Assembly: GCF_022179185.1 (NCBI RefSeq)
Contig: NZ_BPQJ01000006.1
Coordinates: 186,001 to 250,000 of the forward strand
Source: Methylobacterium frigidaeris
GTDB taxonomy: Bacteria > Pseudomonadota > Alphaproteobacteria > Rhizobiales > Beijerinckiaceae
Direction: 5' to 3'
Length of the DNA: 64,000 bases
A model generated the notes under the pieces. That model made no database searches, had not been told where the DNA came from, and saw nothing but the letters and a program-made list of their open reading frames with translations. The position numbers were made by a program, and so were the translations under genes. Within the stretch, counting starts at the first letter, position 1. Every line of letters begins with the position of its first letter. Of this stretch, positions 61,662 to 64,000 are shown one piece after another.

Positions 61662-62456
61662 TCAGAAGTTCGCCCGCGCCTCGATGCTCGAATAATAGCC
61701 CGAGCCCTGGACCCGGTCCTGCACGTAGCCCGCCGCCAGCGACATCTGCACCGGCCCGAACCTCACGCCCGAGAGATGGGCACCGATCCGGTACTGGCGG
61801 AAGAAGTCGTCGCCGAGGAACAGCGCCTCGGGGCCGATATAGACGCCATCGGCGACCATGTAGCCGAGGCGGACGCGGGAATAATAGGCGTTGAACTTGG
61901 TCGAGTACGAGCCGTAGGCCGACACCATGGTGCGGTCGGTGGGGTTGGCGTAGAAGTTCGCGGCGACGCGCAGGCCCAGCCCGGTGCCGACCACCGGGTT
62001 GCCGGGATCGACGACCGAGAGCTGGTTGCTGCGGGCGTTGAAGCCGATGAAGCCGGCGAGCGCCGCGTCGCGCCAGACCCACTCGTAGCCGGCCATCACC
62101 GAGCCTTCCTGCTGGTAGCCCGTCACCCGCGAGGCGACGGCCTGGCCCGGATAGGAATAGGTGCCGGCGATGGCCTCGACCCGCACCCGCGGACCGCTCT
62201 GGGTCGGCGCGCCGGCGAGCGGCGCCGTGACGGTGATCGAGCCGAAGGCCGAGCTGTTCGAGGTGACGCTGGTCGATCCGTCGACGGCGACCGCCCAGCT
62301 GTCGTCGACCGCCTGGGCCTGCGCTCCGGTGTACCAGTCGGCGTCCGTGCCCGGCGCCCTCAGGTCCGCCGCCCGGGCCGCGCCGGCCGTGGCGAGCACG
62401 GCCAGGCTGGCGCCCCCGACGAGGCGAAGTGTTCGATGGTGAATCGAGGCAATCAA
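61662..62456 (-). CDS. bcsS: Cellulose biosynthesis protein BcsS (probable outer-membrane beta-barrel)
   Basis: A 264-aa secreted protein of the BcsS family. The signal peptide is residues 1-29 (ending GAARAADL). The mature part is made of amphipathic beta-strand pairs (GYEWVWRDAALAGFIGFNA, LRVAANFYANPTDRTMVSAY, YYSRVRLGYMVADGVYIGPE, GAHLSGVRFGPVQMSLAAGY). It ends in Phe (EARANF), the outer-membrane barrel signature. The start is TTG at 62456, supported by a strong AGGAGG six bases upstream; no ATG precedes the signal. It lies upstream of bcsA on the same strand across 639 bp. It might supply the outer-membrane exit path in place of BcsC, which is inference. Confidence 0.82.
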   Translation of the reverse strand: MIASIHHRTLRLVGGASLAVLATAGAARAADLRAPGTDADWYTGAQAQAVDDSWAVAVDGSTSVTSNSSAFGSITVTAPLAGAPTQSGPRVRVEAIAGTYSYPGQAVASRVTGYQQEGSVMAGYEWVWRDAALAGFIGFNARSNQLSVVDPGNPVVGTGLGLRVAANFYANPTDRTMVSAYGSYSTKFNAYYSRVRLGYMVADGVYIGPEALFLGDDFFRQYRIGAHLSGVRFGPVQMSLAAGYVQDRVQGSGYYSSIEARANF

Positions 62457-62617
62457 CGCCGCCTCCTACGCAAGATACCGGGATACTGTTCACCGATTTA
62501 TGCGGGGAGACGGTTAAAATTTAGCATGCCTGCGGCGAAGAACATGCCGGCAAATTTTACCTATCGAGCCGGGGGTCTTTCCAGGGATCTTTCGCACGCC
62601 GAGACGCGCGGCGCGGA

Positions 62618-64000
62618 TCAGGCGGCGCGGGCCGCCAGCACGGCGGCGAGGTCCTCGCGCCGGAACGGCTTGTCGAGCTGCAGGAAGCGGCGGGCCGCGG
62701 CGGGCAGCTGGCCGTGCGGACTGGCCAGGATGACGCGGATGCCGGGGTGGCGCTCGACCACGGTGGCGGCGAGCTGGAGACCGGTCATCACCGGCATCGC
62801 CTGGTCGGCGATCATCGCGTCGAAGGCGGCGTCGCGCGCCAGCAAGCTCAGGGCGTGCTCGCCGGAGGCGGCCTGGACCACGTCGTGGCCGAGCTCGGCC
62901 AGGGCCTCGACGAGGCTCGCGCGCACGAGGCTGTCGCTCTCGACGAGCAGGATGCGCAAGGAGGCCTGCGGCGCCGGCCCGGCGATGGCGTCCTGACGCG
63001 CATCGGCGCGGCCCGCCTCGACGGTGCGCGCCTCGGCGGGACGTGCCTCGGCGCGCAGCCAGGCCTCGGCGAGGAACGCCTCCTCGCCGCATCCGTCGCT
63101 GAGGACGCGCCAGCCGCCGCCGCTCCCGCGCAGGAGCCGCCCCACGGTCTCGAGCGCCCGTACCTGCGGCCGCGCGGCGGCGCCCGGCGGGCGGCGCCCG
63201 CTCGCGAACAGCACGCGCAGGGCCGGCCCCTCCGGCATGCCGGGCACCGGCGTCGCGCCGGCCGGGTGCTCGGCCGCCCCGATCGCGAAGCCGTGCAGCC
63301 CGAGATCGCGGACGTGGAAGGCGAGGTTGAGCAGCACCAGCTCGACGAGCCGCTCGCTACAGGCGGCCTTCGGCAGGTCCCCGGGGATGCGGGTGACGAG
63401 GGGTGCGTCGCGCAGGACGTTCGCTTGCAGGAAGGGCAGGAACGCCGCCACCGTGGCGGCCAGATCGGAGCTGGCCAGCTCGGCCGGGGCCGCCTCGCCG
63501 GCGAGGTCGCCGCCGCGCACCAGGTTGAGCAGGCGCCGGGTGAGGGCCGCCCCGCGGTGGGCGCCGGCCAGAGCCGCGTCGGTCAGGGCCGCCTGGCGCG
63601 GATCGAGGCCGGTCTGGCGCCGCAGCACCCCGAGATTGGCCAGCACCACCGTCAGCACGTCGTTGAAGTCGTGAACGATGCCGTCGGTGACCCGGCGCAG
63701 GACGAGGTTGCGCCGCCGCTCGTTGGCGCCCGCCGGCGTGTCGGCGGGCTCTCCCTCGCGGATCGTCCGGCTGAGGGCGTGAACCCGGAGCCGGCCGGCG
63801 GCGTCGCGGCCGCGCAGGAGCCGCACCAGCAGGCGGCGGCCGGATTCCGGCCCGGGCCCGCTCGTGCGCATCACCACGTCGTGGGGACCATCCGCCCCGA
63901 GCGCCGCCGCGAGGGCGAGGTCGAGGAGGGGGCGGTCGGCGGGCTCGAACCGGGCGGCGAGGTCGGCCAGCGTCGCGACGCGGTCGGCGGCCGCGAGGGT
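62618..64000 (-). CDS. PAS-histidine kinase-receiver protein with degenerate ATPase domain, N-terminus outside window
   Basis: About 460 residues lie in the window, and the frame is still open at the right edge. The order is a PAS C-terminal part (before about 63780), a dimerisation/phosphoacceptor helix with the H-box IVHDFND, an ATPase-like region, and a receiver domain (about 62620-62970). The receiver looks active: acidic pair in LVESDSLVR, phospho-acceptor Asp in IADQAMPVMTG and Lys in QLDKPF. The ATPase region has LLNLAFHVRDLG where N-L-A-x-N-A-R-D-A is expected, and no DxGxG or GxGLGLS motif. It may therefore be unable to bind ATP and could be phosphorylated by a partner. The valid upstream start cannot be seen. 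Confidence 0.75.
   Translation of the reverse strand, partial: TLAAADRVATLADLAARFEPADRPLLDLALAAALGADGPHDVVMRTSGPGPESGRRLLVRLLRGRDAAGRLRVHALSRTIREGEPADTPAGANERRRNLVLRRVTDGIVHDFNDVLTVVLANLGVLRRQTGLDPRQAALTDAALAGAHRGAALTRRLLNLVRGGDLAGEAAPAELASSDLAATVAAFLPFLQANVLRDAPLVTRIPGDLPKAACSERLVELVLLNLAFHVRDLGLHGFAIGAAEHPAGATPVPGMPEGPALRVLFASGRRPPGAAARPQVRALETVGRLLRGSGGGWRVLSDGCGEEAFLAEAWLRAEARPAEARTVEAGRADARQDAIAGPAPQASLRILLVESDSLVRASLVEALAELGHDVVQAASGEHALSLLARDAAFDAMIADQAMPVMTGLQLAATVVERHPGIRVILASPHGQLPAAARRFLQLDKPFRREDLAAVLAARAA

Overview
This 64-kb window looks like the chromosome of a GC-rich, pink-pigmented-facultative-methylotroph type alphaproteobacterium, most likely Methylobacterium or a close relative. 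The main evidence is a near-contiguous serine-cycle cluster at 37300-46317: sga, hprA, mtdA, fchA, mtkA, mtkB and ppc. It is supported by a class I PHA synthase, an ATP12-type F1 chaperone, a dnaK-dnaJ-pmtA order, an alphaproteobacterial-type heat-shock promoter, and a Rhizobiales-style cellulose locus with bcsN and bcsS. I recognise no rRNA, tRNA, CRISPR array, prophage or intact insertion sequence. Both ends cut genes: AMP nucleosidase on the left and a histidine-kinase/receiver protein on the right.

Left part (1-14.4 kb): mixed housekeeping and surface genes. These are amn, a membrane GGDEF-EAL protein, a gamma-carbonic-anhydrase-like protein, a Gfo/Idh/MocA oxidoreductase, an isolated flhA, two stress- or envelope-type proteins, a LysE exporter, an exported NHL propeller, a FUSC transporter and a periplasmic PheC-like binding protein.

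Catabolic cluster (14.6-21.3 kb, minus strand): SDR, split transketolase (N and C halves), an L-threonate/3-hydroxyisobutyrate-type dehydrogenase, then a TRAP binding protein and a fused DctQM permease. It reads as one uptake-and-breakdown unit for a small polyol, sugar or sugar acid. No kinase or isomerase is present, and I cannot assign the substrate.

Central part (21.8-36.8 kb): peroxiredoxin, YqgE, an exported LprI-like protein, dnaK-dnaJ-pmtA behind a strong RpoH-type promoter, an unrecognised 349-aa protein, then rarA, an orphan parA, rluC with a long disordered leader, an HAD phosphatase and ATP12.

Methylotrophy part (36.8-48.2 kb): the serine-cycle genes convert glyoxylate plus C1 units (methylene/methenyl-tetrahydrofolate) through serine, hydroxypyruvate, glycerate, PEP, oxaloacetate and malate to malyl-CoA. 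Malyl-CoA lyase (mclA), which follows ppc in M. extorquens AM1, is not here; phaC lies convergent to ppc instead. Operator-like palindromes sit upstream of sga, and two related REP-like elements sit inside the cluster.

Right part (48.3-64 kb): alaC, several small exported proteins, then the cellulose locus on the minus strand (bcsS, bcsA, bcsB, bcsZ, a TPR gene, bcsN). No BcsC-type outer-membrane barrel is encoded, and BcsA has a degenerate PilZ c-di-GMP motif. The last gene is a histidine kinase with a degenerate ATPase domain and a receiver domain.
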